Position numbers and translations under genes: made by a program. A stretch of DNA of 64,000 nucleotides, taken from contig BSYQ01000004.1 of the NCBI GenBank assembly GCA_030272585.1, positions 3,224,001 through 3,288,000 on the forward strand, given 5' to 3'. The notes beneath the pieces are model-generated. The model saw only the letters and a program-made list of their open reading frames with translations. It had not been told where the DNA came from and made no database searches. This DNA comes from Bryopsis sp. KO-2023 (lineage: Eukaryota > Chlorophyta > Ulvophyceae > Bryopsidales > Bryopsidaceae). Shown in pieces: positions 42,801-55,200 of this stretch (positions are counted from its first letter, which is position 1; every line of letters starts with the position of its first letter).

Positions 42801-45800
42801 TCACCTTAAGCTCCCAGCTCAGCCGCACTCGGAAAAAAACACAGAAAAAGAAAAACAAACAAAAGCAAAAGCAAATGATAAGTGAAAAAGAAAGCATTTT
42901 TATGTTTTGAAAAAACAGGAGATCACTCACCTTAATCTCCCAGCTCAGCCGCACTCGGAAAAAAACACAGAAAAAAAAAAACAAACAAAAGCAAAAGCAA
43001 ATGATAAGTGAAAAAGAAAGCATTTTTGTTTTTTGAAAAAACAGGAGATCACTCACCTTAAGCTCCCAGCTCAGCCGCACCCGGAAAAAAAAACAGAAAA
43101 AAAAAACCAAACAAAAGCAAAAGCAAATGATAAGTGAAAAAGAAAGCATTTTTATTTTTTGAAAAAACAGGAGATCACTCACCTTAAGCTCCCAGCTCAG
43201 CCGCACTCGGAAAAAAACACAGAAAAAAAAAACAAACAAAAGCAAAAGCAAATGATAAGTGAAAAAGAAAGCATTTTTATTTTTTGAAAAAACAGGAGAT
43301 CACTCACCTTAATCTCCCAGCTCAGCCGCACCCGGAAAAAAACACAGAAAAAGAAAAACAAACAAAAGCAAAAGCAAATGATAAGTGAAAAAGAAAGCAT
43401 TTTTATTTTTTGAAAAAACAGGAGATCACTCACCTTAAGCTCCCAGCTCAGCCGCACCCGGAAAAAAAAACAGAAAAAAAAAACCAAACAAAAGCAAAAG
43501 CAAATGATAAGTGAAAAAGAAAGCATTTTTGTTTTTTGAAAAAACAGGAGATCACTCACCTTAATCTCCCAGCTCAGCCGCACCCGGAAAAAAACACAGA
43601 AAAAAAAACCAAACAAAAGCAAAAGCAAATGATAAGTGAAAAAGAAAGCATTTTTGTTTTTTGAAAAAACAGGAGATCACTCACCTTAATCTCCCAGCTC
43701 AGCCGCACTCGGAAAAAAACACAGAAAAAAAAACCAAACAAAAGCAAAAGCAAATGATAAGTGAAAAAGAAAGCATTTTTGTTTTTTGAAAAAACAGGAG
43801 ATCACTCACCTTAAGCTCCCAGCTCAGCCGCACTCGGAAAAAAACACAGAAAAAAAACCAAACAAAAGCAAAAGCAAATGATAAGTGAAAAAGAAAGCAT
43901 TTTTATGTTTTGAAAAAACAGGAGATCACTCACCTTTATCTCCCAGCTCAGCCGCACCCGGAAAAAAACACAGAAAAAAAAAAACAAACAAAAGCAAAAG
44001 CAAATGATAAGTGAAAAAGAAAGCATTTTTATTTTTTGAAAAAACAGGAGATCACTCACCTTAAGCTCCCAGCTCAGCCGCACTCGGAAAAAAACACAGA
44101 AAAAAAAAACAAACAAAAGCAAAAGCAAATGATAAGTGAAAAAGAAAGCATTTTTATTTTTTGAAAAAACAGGAGATCACTCACCTTAATCTCCCAGCTC
44201 AGCCGCACCCGGAAAAAAACACAGAAAAAGAAAAACAAACAAAAGCAAAAGCAAATGATAAGTGAAAAAGAAAGCATTTTTATTTTTTGAAAAAACAGGA
44301 GATCACTCACCTTAAGCTCCCAGCTCAGCCGCACCCGGAAAAAAAAACAGAAAAAAAAAACCAAACAAAAGCAAAAGCAAATGATAAGTGAAAAAGAAAG
44401 CATTTTTGTTTTTTGAAAAAACAGGAGATCACTCACCTTAATCTCCCAGCTCAGCCGCACCCGGAAAAAAACACAGAAAAAAAAACCAAACAAAAGCAAA
44501 AGCAAATGATAAGTGAAAAAGAAAGCATTTTTGTTTTTTGAAAAAACAGGAGATCACTCACCTTAATCTCCCAGCTCAGCCGCACTCGGAAAAAAACACA
44601 GAAAAAAAAACCAAACAAAAGCAAAAGCAAATGATAAGTGAAAAAGAAAGCATTTTTGTTTTTTGAAAAAACAGGAGATCACTCACCTTAAGCTCCCAGC
44701 TCAGCCGCACTCGGAAAAAAACACAGAAAAAAAACCAAACAAAAGCAAAAGCAAATGATAAGTGAAAAAGAAAGCATTTTTATGTTTTGAAAAAACAGGA
44801 GATCACTCACCTTTATCTCCCAGCTCAGCCGCACCCGGAAAAAAACACAGAAAAAAAAAAACAAACAAAAGCAAAAGCAAATGATAAGTGAAAAAGAAAG
44901 CATTTTTGTTTTTTGAAAAAACAGGAGATCACTCACCTTAATCTCCCAGCTCAGCCGCACTCGGAAAAAAACACAGAAAAAAAACCAAACAAAAGCAAAA
45001 GCAAATGATAAGTGAAAAAGAAAGCATTTTTGTTTTTTGAAAAAACAGGAGATCACTCACCTTAAGCTCCCAGCTCAGCCGCACTCGGAAAAAAACACAG
45101 AAAAAAAAACCAAACAAAAGCAAAAGCAAATGATAAGTGAAAAAGAAAGCATTTTTGTTTTTTGAAAAAACAGGAGATCACTCACCTTAATCTCCCAGCT
45201 CAGCCGCACTCGGAAAAAAACACAGAAAAAAAACCAAACAAAAGCAAAAGCAAATGATAAGTGAAAAAGAAAGCATTTTTATGTTTTGAAAAAACAGGAG
45301 ATCACTCACCTTAAGCTCCCAGCTCAGCCGCACTCGGAAAAAAACACAGAAAAAAAAAACAAACAAAAGCAAAAGCAAATGATAAGTGAAAAAGAAAGCA
45401 TTTTTATTTTTTGAAAAAACAGGAGATCACTCACCTTAAGCTCCCAGCTCAGCCGCACTCGGAAAAAAACACAGAAAAAAAACCAAACAAAAGCAAAAGC
45501 AAATGATAAGTGAAAAAGAAAGCATTTTTGTTTTTTGAAAAAACAGGAGATCACTCACCTTAATCTCCCAGCTCAGCCGCACCCGGAAAAAAACACAGAA
45601 AAAAAAACCAAACAAAAGCAAAAGCAAATGATAAGTGAAAAAGAAAGCATTTTTGTTTTTTGAAAAAACAGGAGATCACTCACCTTAAGCTCCCAGCTCA
45701 GCCGCACTCGGAAAAAAACACAGAAAAAAAACCAAACAAAAGCAAAAGCAAATGATAAGTGAAAAAGAAAGCATTTTTATGTTTTGAAAAAACAGGAGAT

Positions 45801-47029
45801 CACTCACCTTAATCTCCCAGCTCAGCCGCACCCGGAAAAAAACACAGAAAAAGAAAAACAAACAAAAGCAAAAGCAAATGATAAGTGAAAAAGAATGCAT
45901 TTTTATGTTTTGAAAAAACAGGAGATCACTCACCTTTATCTCCCAGCTCAGCCGCACCCGGAAAAAAACACAGAAAAAAAAAACCAAACAAAAGCAAAAG
46001 CAAATGATAAGTGAAAAAGAAAGCATTTTTGTTTTTTGAAAAAACAGGAGATCACTCACCTTAATCTCCCAGCTCAGCCGCACCCGGAAAAAAACACAGA
46101 AAAAGAAAAACAAACAAAAGCAAAAGCAAATGATAAGTGAAAAAGAAAGCATTTTTGTTTTTTGAAAAAACAGGAGATCACTCACCTTTATCTCCCAGCT
46201 CAGCCGCACCCGGAAAAAAACACAGAAAAAAAAAACCAAACAAAAGCAAAAGCAAATGATAAGTGAAAAAGAAAGCATTTTTATGTTTTGAAAAAACAGG
46301 AGATCACTCACCTTAATCTCCCAGCTCAGCCGCACCCGGAAAAAAACACAGAAAAAGAAAAACAAACAAAAGCAAAAGCAAATGATAAGTGAAAAAGAAT
46401 GCATTTTTATGTTTTGAAAAAACAGGAGATCACTCACCTTTATCTCCCAGCTCAGCCGCACCCGGAAAAAAACACAGAAAAAAAAAACCAAACAAAAGCA
46501 AAAGCAAATGATAAGTGAAAAAGAAAGCATTTTTGTTTTTTGAAAAAACAGGAGATCACTCACCTTAATCTCCCAGCTCAGCCGCACCCGGAAAAAAACA
46601 CAGAAAAAAAAAACCAAACAAAAGCAAAAGCAAATGATAAGTGAAAAAGAAAGCATTTTTGTTTTTTGAAAAAACAGGAGATCACTCACCTTAATCTCCC
46701 AGCTCAGCCGCACCCGGAAAAAAACACAGAAAAAGAAAAACAAACAAAAGCAAAAGCAAATGATAAGTGAAAAAGAAAGCATTTTTATGTTTTGAAAAAA
46801 CAGGAGATCACTCACCTTAAGCTCCCAGCTCAGCCGCACTCGGAAAAAAACACAGAAAAAAAACCAAACAAAAGCAAAAGCAAATGATAAGTGAAAAAGA
46901 AAGCATTTTTATGTTTTGAAAAAACAGGAGATCACTCACCTTAATCTCCCAGCTCAGCCGCACCCGGAAAAAAACACAGAAAAAGAAAAACAAACAAAAG
47001 CAAAAGCAAATGATAAGTGAAAAAGCAAG
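39826..47029. repeat. 125-bp satellite array, about 57 units
   Basis: Nearly identical units of 124-126 bp run uninterrupted for 7.2 kb. Each contains ACAGGAGATCACTCACCTTA, then AGCTCAGCCGCACCCGG, an A-run with CACAGAAAAA, and CAAAAGCAAATGATAAGTG. Long minus-strand open frames (42 residues per unit, FFRVRLSWEIKVSDLLFF type) follow from the absence of stops in the unit; I do not call them genes. On the minus strand every unit has AAGGTGAGT, a consensus 5' splice site. Blocks recur at offsets of 2005 bp (16 units) and 877 bp (7 units), evidence of unequal exchange. Confidence 0.95.
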
Positions 47030-48500
47030 TAAAATCTTCCTCTTTTTTTCCTTTCTTTTCTTTTTTTATTTATCCAGAGTTACAATCCCTTAAATTAAAC
47101 CCTTCTTCTTTTTTTCCTTTTTTTTTATAAATCAGAGTTAAAATCGCTTAAATTAAAATTCCTCCTTTTTTTTCTTTTTTTTTAAATCAGAGTTACAATT
47201 CCTTGAATTAAAATCCTTTTTTTTCATTTTTTTCATAAATCAGAGTTAAAAGCCCTTAAATTAAAATCCTTTCTTTTTTTTCTTTTTTATAAAATCAGAG
47301 TTGAAATCCCATAAATTAAAATCTTTTTTTTTTCATTTTTTTTTCATAAATCAGAGTTAAAGTCCCTTAAATTAAAATCCTTTTTTTTCTTTTTTTTAAT
47401 AAAATCAGAGTTAAAGTCCCTTAAATTAAAATCCTTTTTTTTCATTTTTTTCTTAAATCAGAGTTACAATCCCTTAAATTAAACCCTTCTTCTTTTTTTC
47501 CTTTTTTTTATAAATCAGAGTTAAAATCGCTTAAATTAAAATTCCTCCTTTTTTTTCTTTTTTTTTAAATCAGAGTTACAATCCCTTGAATTAAAATCCT
47601 TTTTTTTCATTTTTTTCATAAATCAGAGTTAAAAGCCCTTAAATTAAAATCCTTTCTTTTTTTTCATTTTTATAAAATCAGAGTTGAAATCCCATAAATT
47701 AAAATCTTTTTTTTTTCATTTTTTTTTCATAAATCAGAGTTAAAGTCCCTTAAATTAAAATCCTTTTTTTTCTTTTTTTTAATAAAATCAGAGTTAAAGT
47801 CCCTTAAATTAAAATCCTTTTTTTTCATTTTTTTCTTAAATCAGAGTTACAATCCCTTAAATTAAACCCTTCTTCTTTTTTTCCTTTTTTTTATAAATCA
47901 GAGTTAAAATCGCTTAAATTAAAATTCCTCCTTTTTTTTCTTTTTTTTTAAATCAGAGTTACAATCCCTTGAATTAAAATCCTTTTTTTTCATTTTTTTC
48001 ATAAATCAGAGTTAAAAGCCCTTAAATTAAAATCCTTTCTTTTTTTTCATTTTTATAAAATCAGAGTTGAAATCCCATAAATTAAAATCTTTTTTTTTTC
48101 ATTTTTTTTTCATAAATCAGAGTTAAAGTCCCTTAAATTAAGATCCTTTATTTTCTTTTTTTTATTATAAAATCAGAGTTAAAAGCCCTTATATTATTAA
48201 TTTTTTATAAACCTTTTTTTTCGAATCCCTTTTTTTTTCTTATATGTTTTTTTTTTCTTTCTTTTCTTTTTTTTTATTGCCTAATGAACATTAGGAATCC
48301 ATTATTGATTTTTAAATTTTTTTTTTTCAAAATGTTTTTTTTTCTTATATGTTTTTTTTTTTCAAGTTTTTTTCTTTCAAATTTTTTTTTTCAAATTTTT
48401 TTTTTCGATTTTTTTTTCAAGTTTTTTTTTTTTTTTTTTTCCCTTCGATCAATAATTTTTTTGATCCTTTTTTCAAGTAGATTCCTCGGAGTTTTCGGCG
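47030..48500. repeat. AT-rich tandem repeat, right flank of satellite, with 382-bp higher-order period
   Basis: Same unit as at 39.06 kb. The ordered set of about seven units is itself repeated about three times with a period near 382 bp (marker AAAATCGCTTAAATTAAAAT at about 47132, 47523 and 47906). It decays after 48200 into T-rich sequence with TTTTTTTTC runs to about 48470. Confidence 0.9.
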
Positions 48501-48612
48501 GATTAAAGATCACGGTAAATGCGAGTCAACATCGAAAATTCGCCTGACCTATCAAATGTAACTTTTCTCCTCCTGCTATTTTCGTGCAATTCGTAGAACT
48601 CGCGAAAATCCG

Positions 48613-49220
48613 ATGATCGGAATCATCCGTTTGCTGGCTGCTCCTTTGCGTTTCCGTTTCTGTTCCGGTTGCTCGACGATACCGTCGACGGTACGTCGTT
48701 GGGATCGCCGACGGACGTTCCCCGAACTGCTAGGATCTCATTCTATATCGATCCCCACAGATCATCTTTTTTTTTACGACGGAGGGCCGAGACTAGCGAC
48801 GAACCTTCCGGGTCCCAACTGTTCGCTCCGTAGTTTCCGACCGTAGGTGGCGACCCTCAGATCGGGATCTTTTTTGGTCGTTTCCATATCCTGGTTGGGC
48901 TAAATTGGTGCCCGTTGTGCGACCATTGTTTCGTCCAAAGGACAGACCCTACCTCTTTGAGTCTTTGTGACAGGCGAAAGAAGCGCTGTGTGGTGCTTGT
49001 TTCCGTGGCAGCATCTTCCCCGAGACAACAAAGAAACGGCACGGCAGTTTGGGTCGCTATGGATGCTGTGTGTGTTTTTTTTTCCTTGCAGATTAAAGTG
49101 TGTCAACAAAAGTCTCAACTGAAGAATGGCGCCGTTTGGGAGGGCACCTGTCGGTCATCCACTCGGTTGAAAGCATGGAAGATATGTTTCTCAAGTTGTG
49201 AATGTTTAGAAACACTCTAA
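48613..49220 (+). CDS. Possible small gene with organelle-presequence-like first exon (tentative)
   Basis: ATG at 48613 opens a 26-codon exon, MIGIIRLLAAPLRFRFCSGC..., rich in Arg and hydrophobic residues with no acidic ones, like a mitochondrial presequence. It ends at GACG/GTACGT, a strong donor. An acceptor TTTTCCTTGCAG at 49091 opens a second exon in the same phase (IKVCQQKSQLKNGAVWEG...) that reaches a TAA directly before GTAAGTAC. The product would be about 68 aa and unrecognised. Alternatively only the promoter-proximal exon is real, or the frames are chance. Confidence 0.2.
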
Positions 49221-49356
49221 GTAAGTACAGTGAAAGGAAAACAATTTGGTTGAGGCATGGTGTTGTAGATTTCCAAGGGGAGTTTTTTATTTTATGCTCG
49301 CTCCTGACTTATTTTTGGGGGGGGGCAGAAAATATTTAGAGAGGGGCTGGCCCCCC

Positions 49357-49575
49357 CCCTGGTTGTGCCTGTGGTCAAGGCTCGATGCCGGTAGATTTTC
49401 AAGTAGACTGAGAGGAGGGGTTGGCACTGGGTTGTTTTGACATTGAAGGTAATTTCGGTTTGACTGGGTTCCATGGGGGTTGGAGATCTTGTTGCTCGTC
49501 TTTCTGTGAATTCAGGACGGAGCATATGTATTGAGAAAAGCAAATAAAAATCTCCTCAGCAAAACTCAGTTGCAG
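49357..49575. repeat. Inverted-duplication segment, left arm (inner end)
   Basis: TGGTTGTGCCTGTGGTCAAG through GGAGATCTTGTTGCTCGTCT (49357-49506) and GGACGGAGCATATG through AGCAAAACTCAG (49515-49570) match, inverted, 59400-59570 and 59030-59092 at roughly 85-90% by eye. This marks the inner end of the duplicated block. Confidence 0.8.
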
Positions 49576-50668
49576 TGTGCCTCCCAATCCCTTCTGTGCT
49601 CTCATACCGTCACATGATGCACTTGCCCCTCAAGGTTTACCCTGTGTCGAGAAAACAACTAAATTGGCACGATCGTACCTGTGGGTGAATTGGATCAGGA
49701 TGGTGAAGGGAATGCGATTCCGATCTACTTTCTTGCTGGGATGGGATGCACTTGAACATTGTAGCCAAGGACTGCAATTCCATTTCCACTGCAAGGAAGA
49801 AGAATAAAAAAGCTTTCATAAGTTTGAGGTGCAGGAAAACAGGAAAAATGAACCAAATTACTTTTTTTTATAATTCCATAATGAGCTCGTTTGGCAATAC
49901 AAATATGCTGCACTTCGACACGAAGAGTGGAATCGAGACGAAGGATGGGTGGAGTGGAACCTCTTTTCTGCTTTATTCTATTTATTCATATTGCTCAAGT
50001 TGAAGAAAAGCATCCAACGACACAGAAATCCCTCTGGAAAGCTCCTTGCCTTGAATTGAACTGGTATTTTCAACACAAATACCTTGTTATTTGAACACAA
50101 TTCAGTGCAGTTCTCGGTAATAACTTTCTGTTTCGATTTTTCGATTTTTTAGCCCCCTGGGGCGATTCTGACTCTCGTCAGCATTTGGAAAGTCGGACCC
50201 TGCTCTCCCCACCCCCTTTGGATGGCAAATTTACAGCAAGATTTGTTCAAGACACCTGATTACTGACCTCCCAAAAATTGTTTTCCACATCGATGTATAT
50301 ATATTAGCTAAAACTCATGTTGCACATAGGGCAATCCACAACACCTGATTTTGTTTTTATGCCAGATAATAAATGAATCGGCATATCTTCCTCGAAGCTG
50401 GTGAGGTCCAAAATAATAAAACTCAAAAAACTCCCAAATAGAGACACAACCCTGCTGTACACTCCTGCCTAAGTCGAAAGATATACCACAAGGAAATCAT
50501 ACAGTCTATACAGATTTGAGGGATCCACCCTGCTGATGCTTCTCAGCATCATTCCCTTTCGAAATCGTTTCAAATTTCTAGTTAAGACCACAATATTTTC
50601 TTTTTCGGCACTGGTGGACAATTCATTTTTCTGGAAGGCAATACAAGCAAAAATTGCCATATCATCAA
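49576..50668 (-). other. Probable unassigned minus-strand exons (about 49.62-49.80 kb)
   Basis: On the minus strand an acceptor TTCTTCTTCCTTGCAG at about 49797 opens sequence to a donor ACAG/GTACGATC near 49680. A second acceptor, TTTTCTCGACACAG near 49643, precedes a donor ACG/GTATGAG at about 49609. One frame across the first junction reads KVDRNRIPFTILIQFTHR then VNLEGQVHHVT, which looks like protein, but no start, stop or family could be fixed. The remainder to the lipase gene shows nothing. Confidence 0.25.
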
Positions 50669-50672
50669 AATC

Positions 50673-51965
50673 TCATTGAGCAAGCAGCATGTCCAGCTCA
50701 TCAGGTTCCCTTTCGAGTTTCGCATCTTCCGGAGGGCCGATCATTTGAAAAAACGTTTTGACGTAAGGCATCGGCTCGTAGCCATCCAATTTCGCCAGTT
50801 TCCTTCGCATGAAATCCCTTTTGTTCATGACGTTGTGCAACCCCACATTGTCGGGGTGAAAGGGGACCACCGACCTCAACACCGGCATCAAAATACGGCT
50901 CAAGGTCTTCTTGAAGGATCCGTACGTCGGCCATTTCCTCATCTCCACCGCCATGTGGGGGTACGGCAAACCCCCCGAATCGGGGGAAAAGCAATCCAGC
51001 AGGTGCCCCATCCCATGCTTTCGGACCAAAACCTCTTTCTCCACGTAGTAATACCAACAAATGACCGGCCCAACTTCAGCCGGACCTAATGCTGAGGTTA
51101 GGAATCTGGATGTTGCAGTAGAGAGTTGAGCTGCTGTGGCACCGCCTGTCCCTAATAACCCCAGCACCCTCAGTGCACCCCCCCACCCCCACAACCTCAG
51201 GGCAGAAGACAGTGCACACTGGGCAACCCAGCCAGCCGTCACTTCCACTTCGTCGTTGTCCAGGTGCACCACCCTGCCCAGATGGGGGTGGCACATGTTG
51301 ATCCAATTCGGCATCGACACATAATTCGTGATTCTTTCCCTCCAAACGTCGAAGTCGTCCGAGTCGGGGTTCTGCTCAGAAGCCAATCTCCAATAGTGCT
51401 GCGTGAGCCCGGGGCTTTCGAACGTCGTACAGTGTATCGTGGCGTTATGGTGATCGGCCCAGTGCTGTAACATAACGGCGACCGCGGCAGAGACCATACC
51501 GCCCAGGGAATGCCCCGCTAAGTACACCCGCAAAGTGATTCCGTGATGTTTGAGCTCCGGAAACCTTTCCAGCAGGCCGTCGAGCCTCCGGATCACCACG
51601 GAACAATTCCTGTTGGCTAGAAGCATCGGTTCGTCGCTCTGTAGAAAGATTTGGGCCAGTATGTGAAAGTCGTCGACGTAATTCCGCAGCACTTGCGAGT
51701 CGGTGCCGCGGACGTAGAAACCAACGGAAAGCTCCTTCGGACAAGCATCCCAGTCGAAATCTCGCGCCTCGGTTCGGTCGCGTGGGAAGTATTTCGGCAG
51801 ATACGCATGGAAAGGGAGCGACTGGATATCATGCTGGTTGCGAGGCTCCAGTCGGAATCCTTTCGACTCGAACAGGGCTTCGTCGCGCCCGCTGCCTTCA
51901 GACGCTTGCTTGCAAAACCTGGCCTGCAAGTAGGGCGTCGGAATCGGATTTCGAAGTGGAGGCAT
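50673..51965 (-). CDS. Class 3 (fungal-type) lipase-like alpha/beta hydrolase
   Basis: 430 aa, single exon, ATG at 51965. The oxyanion-side motif VGFYVRGTDSQVLRNYVDDF (81-100) matches the F-RGT-x-S...D pattern of class 3 lipases. The nucleophile elbow is VYLAGHSLGG with Ser153. ESPGL and HPHLGRVVHLDND follow, and a candidate catalytic His is in KHGMGHLLDC. A hydrophobic Gly/Ala/Leu-rich segment (SALRLWGWGGALRVLGLLGTGG) may be a lid or membrane-contact helix. No signal peptide is evident. A CTTTCCTCTCAG stretch ends at the base before the ATG, so a 5' UTR intron is possible. It is divergent from the TMTC gene, 283 bp between ATGs. Confidence 0.8.
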   Translation of the reverse strand: MPPLRNPIPTPYLQARFCKQASEGSGRDEALFESKGFRLEPRNQHDIQSLPFHAYLPKYFPRDRTEARDFDWDACPKELSVGFYVRGTDSQVLRNYVDDFHILAQIFLQSDEPMLLANRNCSVVIRRLDGLLERFPELKHHGITLRVYLAGHSLGGMVSAAVAVMLQHWADHHNATIHCTTFESPGLTQHYWRLASEQNPDSDDFDVWRERITNYVSMPNWINMCHPHLGRVVHLDNDEVEVTAGWVAQCALSSALRLWGWGGALRVLGLLGTGGATAAQLSTATSRFLTSALGPAEVGPVICWYYYVEKEVLVRKHGMGHLLDCFSPDSGGLPYPHMAVEMRKWPTYGSFKKTLSRILMPVLRSVVPFHPDNVGLHNVMNKRDFMRRKLAKLDGYEPMPYVKTFFQMIGPPEDAKLEREPDELDMLLAQ

Positions 51966-52248
51966 CCTGAGAGGAAAGAAACTGTTTCAGACGGCAACCT
52001 GGCCCGACACTCGTGAAGATTTCTCCGTTGTAAGAAACCGAAAGCGACCAAAAAGGGAGCTTTCGCTTCGTCTAGCTGAGGGAGGCGGCAAGAAACTCCT
52101 TGGCCGTCTCAAAGATACGTGCGTTAGCGGTAACCGCTCAAGCAGTGTAAATTTTTCTGAAAGGATTGCAGACACCAACCCTGAGAAGTCGATCACACGT
52201 TCTCACACTTCTCGGGGTTAAAATCCAGATTCTGATTTCTCGCGGATT

Positions 52249-55200
52249 ATGGGTCAGACATACGGTCGTTTCTATAAAAAAAGAACAGAACGCGGGAATG
52301 GAGCGCCGTTGGCCAGGATGCGAAACTCTTCTGTCCAGTTGTGTTTGTTCGTTGCGTCCGTGCTGGTGTATTGGAACGCTCTTTCGGCCGATTTCGCTTT
52401 TGACGATGCTTTCGCTATATTGGGGAACAAAGACGTCACGGACGACTCTCAGACGATCTGGTCGATCCTCAAGCACGACTTTTGGGGGCAGGACATACGC
52501 AGCCAGCAGAGTCACAAGTCTTATCGACCCATAACTGTCATCGCTTTTCGATGGGTTTGGAAATGTTGGCGCATGGCTGCGCCGACGACCGATGCTGTGA
52601 AACCAGATGGCGGGAATTTGAACCCGGACGCCCTCGATCGGAGAGGCTTAGATCCGTTCCCTTTCCACCTGGCGAACGTCGTCCTTCACGGTTTGGTGAG
52701 CGTTCTGGTTTTCAGGTAAAAGGGAGTTTGAAAACCTCAACAGATCCTTTTTCTTTTCGTCTGGCCGATTTGGAATTTTGCTCCAACCGCTGGTGATCTG
52801 CCCAGGCTCTCTCTGAAACTCTCTGGACTTCGAGAAGCGCACTCGAGATGCTTCACAGAAAGAGACGCGACCTATCCCGCCTCCCATCAAAATGAGACGT
52901 CAGACGCTGCGACGACTTTAAAGGTCAGTTCACTCGACGAACTACTCTCTGGGTTCGCTTCCGCCGTATCGCGTCGATTTGAATCGAAGGGGGAGGGCAA
53001 AGATTTCTCACTTTTTTTCTGGCTGAAAGAAGTGTGACATCACAGGTTCCTGCACATCAGCCTGTATTTTCCTGCACTGAATTCTGATCATCGGGAATTT
53101 TAATCTTTAGTTTTGTGGATATGCTCGAAAGCAGAGTGGAAGAGAATCCCAGTTGAGACATCGAAGTGGTGCAAAGGTGGAAAAACAAATTGAGGGTTCT
53201 GCAAAACCCAAACAAGATGCAGCAACAAAGGTAAGGATGCATTGCAACTACAATCTTTTGTAGCTTCTTTTGGATATTTATTTTTAAACTTATGATGCAA
53301 GGGACTGTCTTTGAAAAATGTGCTCCTCAGAAAACATCTCACACCTTACCATACGGGATGTGGATTTATTTTATTTTTTTATAGATTTTTCTTTCTCCAG
53401 CTATTGATAGAAATACAAGAGGAGGAAGGTGGCTCTCTTGATTCATTGATCACATGTGTTTTGCAGGGTTCCCCCAGGCATAACAAAACAGCAAGCCAAG
53501 GATCTCTAGTTCAAGAAGCAGCATTGTCAGCCATCATGTTTTCTCTGCACCCTGTTCACACCGAGGCAAGTCATCCATGAAATTTCGAATGCAGTCCAGT
53601 ACATTAGCTCTCCCACCCCCCCCCCCCAAAAAAAAATAAAATGAAAGGACCTTTTTTTGCACCCAAGCTGATTATGTTGATTTACCCATGTAAACAGTTG
53701 CCAATGATTCCGCGCAGGCGGTCACTGGACTGGTGGGATTGGCTGAGATTCTATGTGCAATTTTTGGTCTGACTGGGCTGCTGTTCTACATCAGGGCTGC
53801 AGAAAACAGGTTAGCTGTGAACGACCAATTCTGTAAAATTGTCAATGAATTGTTTTTTGTGTTATCCGACTTATACCAACTTGTTATGTGTATTGATGCT
53901 GTGGCAGGGGTGGTTCTGGCCACTTTCGATTTCTCTTCTTGGCGGTGATGTGTTCAATGCTTGCTGCACTGTCCAAGGAAATCGGAATCACAGTGGTGAG
54001 GAGCGGGGAAAATCTGCATTGGAAAAATTTCTCGCTCCGAAACGATGGTTTCTGTATCTTTTCTTTGTTCGACCTGAGTGCATGAACGATGTGCCGTTTG
54101 ACAGGTGGGGAGCATGGCTTTGCTGGATGTGGTGTACCTTTCGTTCAATCGGAGCGGTGGCGGTGTAAAAAAGCCAGGGTTTACCAGAAACAGAATTGGG
54201 ATGATTTTCCGTGTGATTCTTCTCGGATCGACTGGGGTTGCCTATGTCATGCTGCGCTCGTGGGTTTCGGGAGGACACCAGATCGTCAATATTTATCGAA
54301 AGGTAGCTGGCATCCATCAGTCCTTTTGCATCGGAACTCTTTGAATGACAGCTTGGACTGGAGGAAGTGACACATATATATGTGTGTGTGTATAAATTCT
54401 ATTTTTATTCTTATTTTTTCCCCGAATCGGGCTGCAGCTTCTTTTCTTTTCGGGTATGGGGTCGGAGGTTGTGCTAGACTTGACCTCAAAAGTTGCTTTC
54501 TTCTCTCAAAACCTCGTCATTTCATAAATTTTTAAAGGTTAAAAATTTAATCTCAATGGCACCAGCAGCAAGAGAGTGTGGTTTAAAACAAAAAAAGATT
54601 TTTTATTTTTATTTTCCTCAGGTAGAAAATCCGATACCTTTTGCGGAGTCGATGCTTGTGAGGGTGCTTACCACTCTGCATGTACATGCACGATACGCAT
54701 GGCTGCTGATTTACCCCATGCATCTATCGGCAGATTGGTCATATGCATGCATTCCATATGTCGAGACTGTCGGGGATTTCCGCAATCTTCTGACGGCCGG
54801 CCTCTATGCTGTCTTGCTCTATGTTGTTTTAGCTGCAAAACCGTGGAAGATCGTTTGGGAATTTTTGACCAAGCTTTCACCAGGTGTGCATACCACTGGG
54901 TGGTTTCTTTCCTGCATAATAGCTTCCCATTGTCTGTTTTGTTGATAAAAATATTTGAAGTGTTGAAAAAAAGCACCGCGACATGATCTCAGTACCGATC
55001 AATAGGATTTTTTCCCTTTTTTTGGGGGGGGGAGGGCTGGTTCTACAATGTGCAGGGTTGGAAAATGATTTTGTGGTGTTACCTGTGAAATCAACACCAC
55101 AGATCCAAGTCTGGCGGGTGCTCGCTGGCGATTCCTTGTGATGATCGGTTTGATGGTGGGCCCTTTCTTCCCGGCATCCAATGTTCTTTTCTATGTGGGG

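Noticed and set aside
39806-46839. Long minus-strand open frames of 42-residue repeats (up to 384 aa) in the satellite
   Set aside because: They follow from a 126-bp unit without stops. Units of 124-125 bp break the frame at irregular points, composition is Phe/Leu/Cys from T-runs, and no start context exists.
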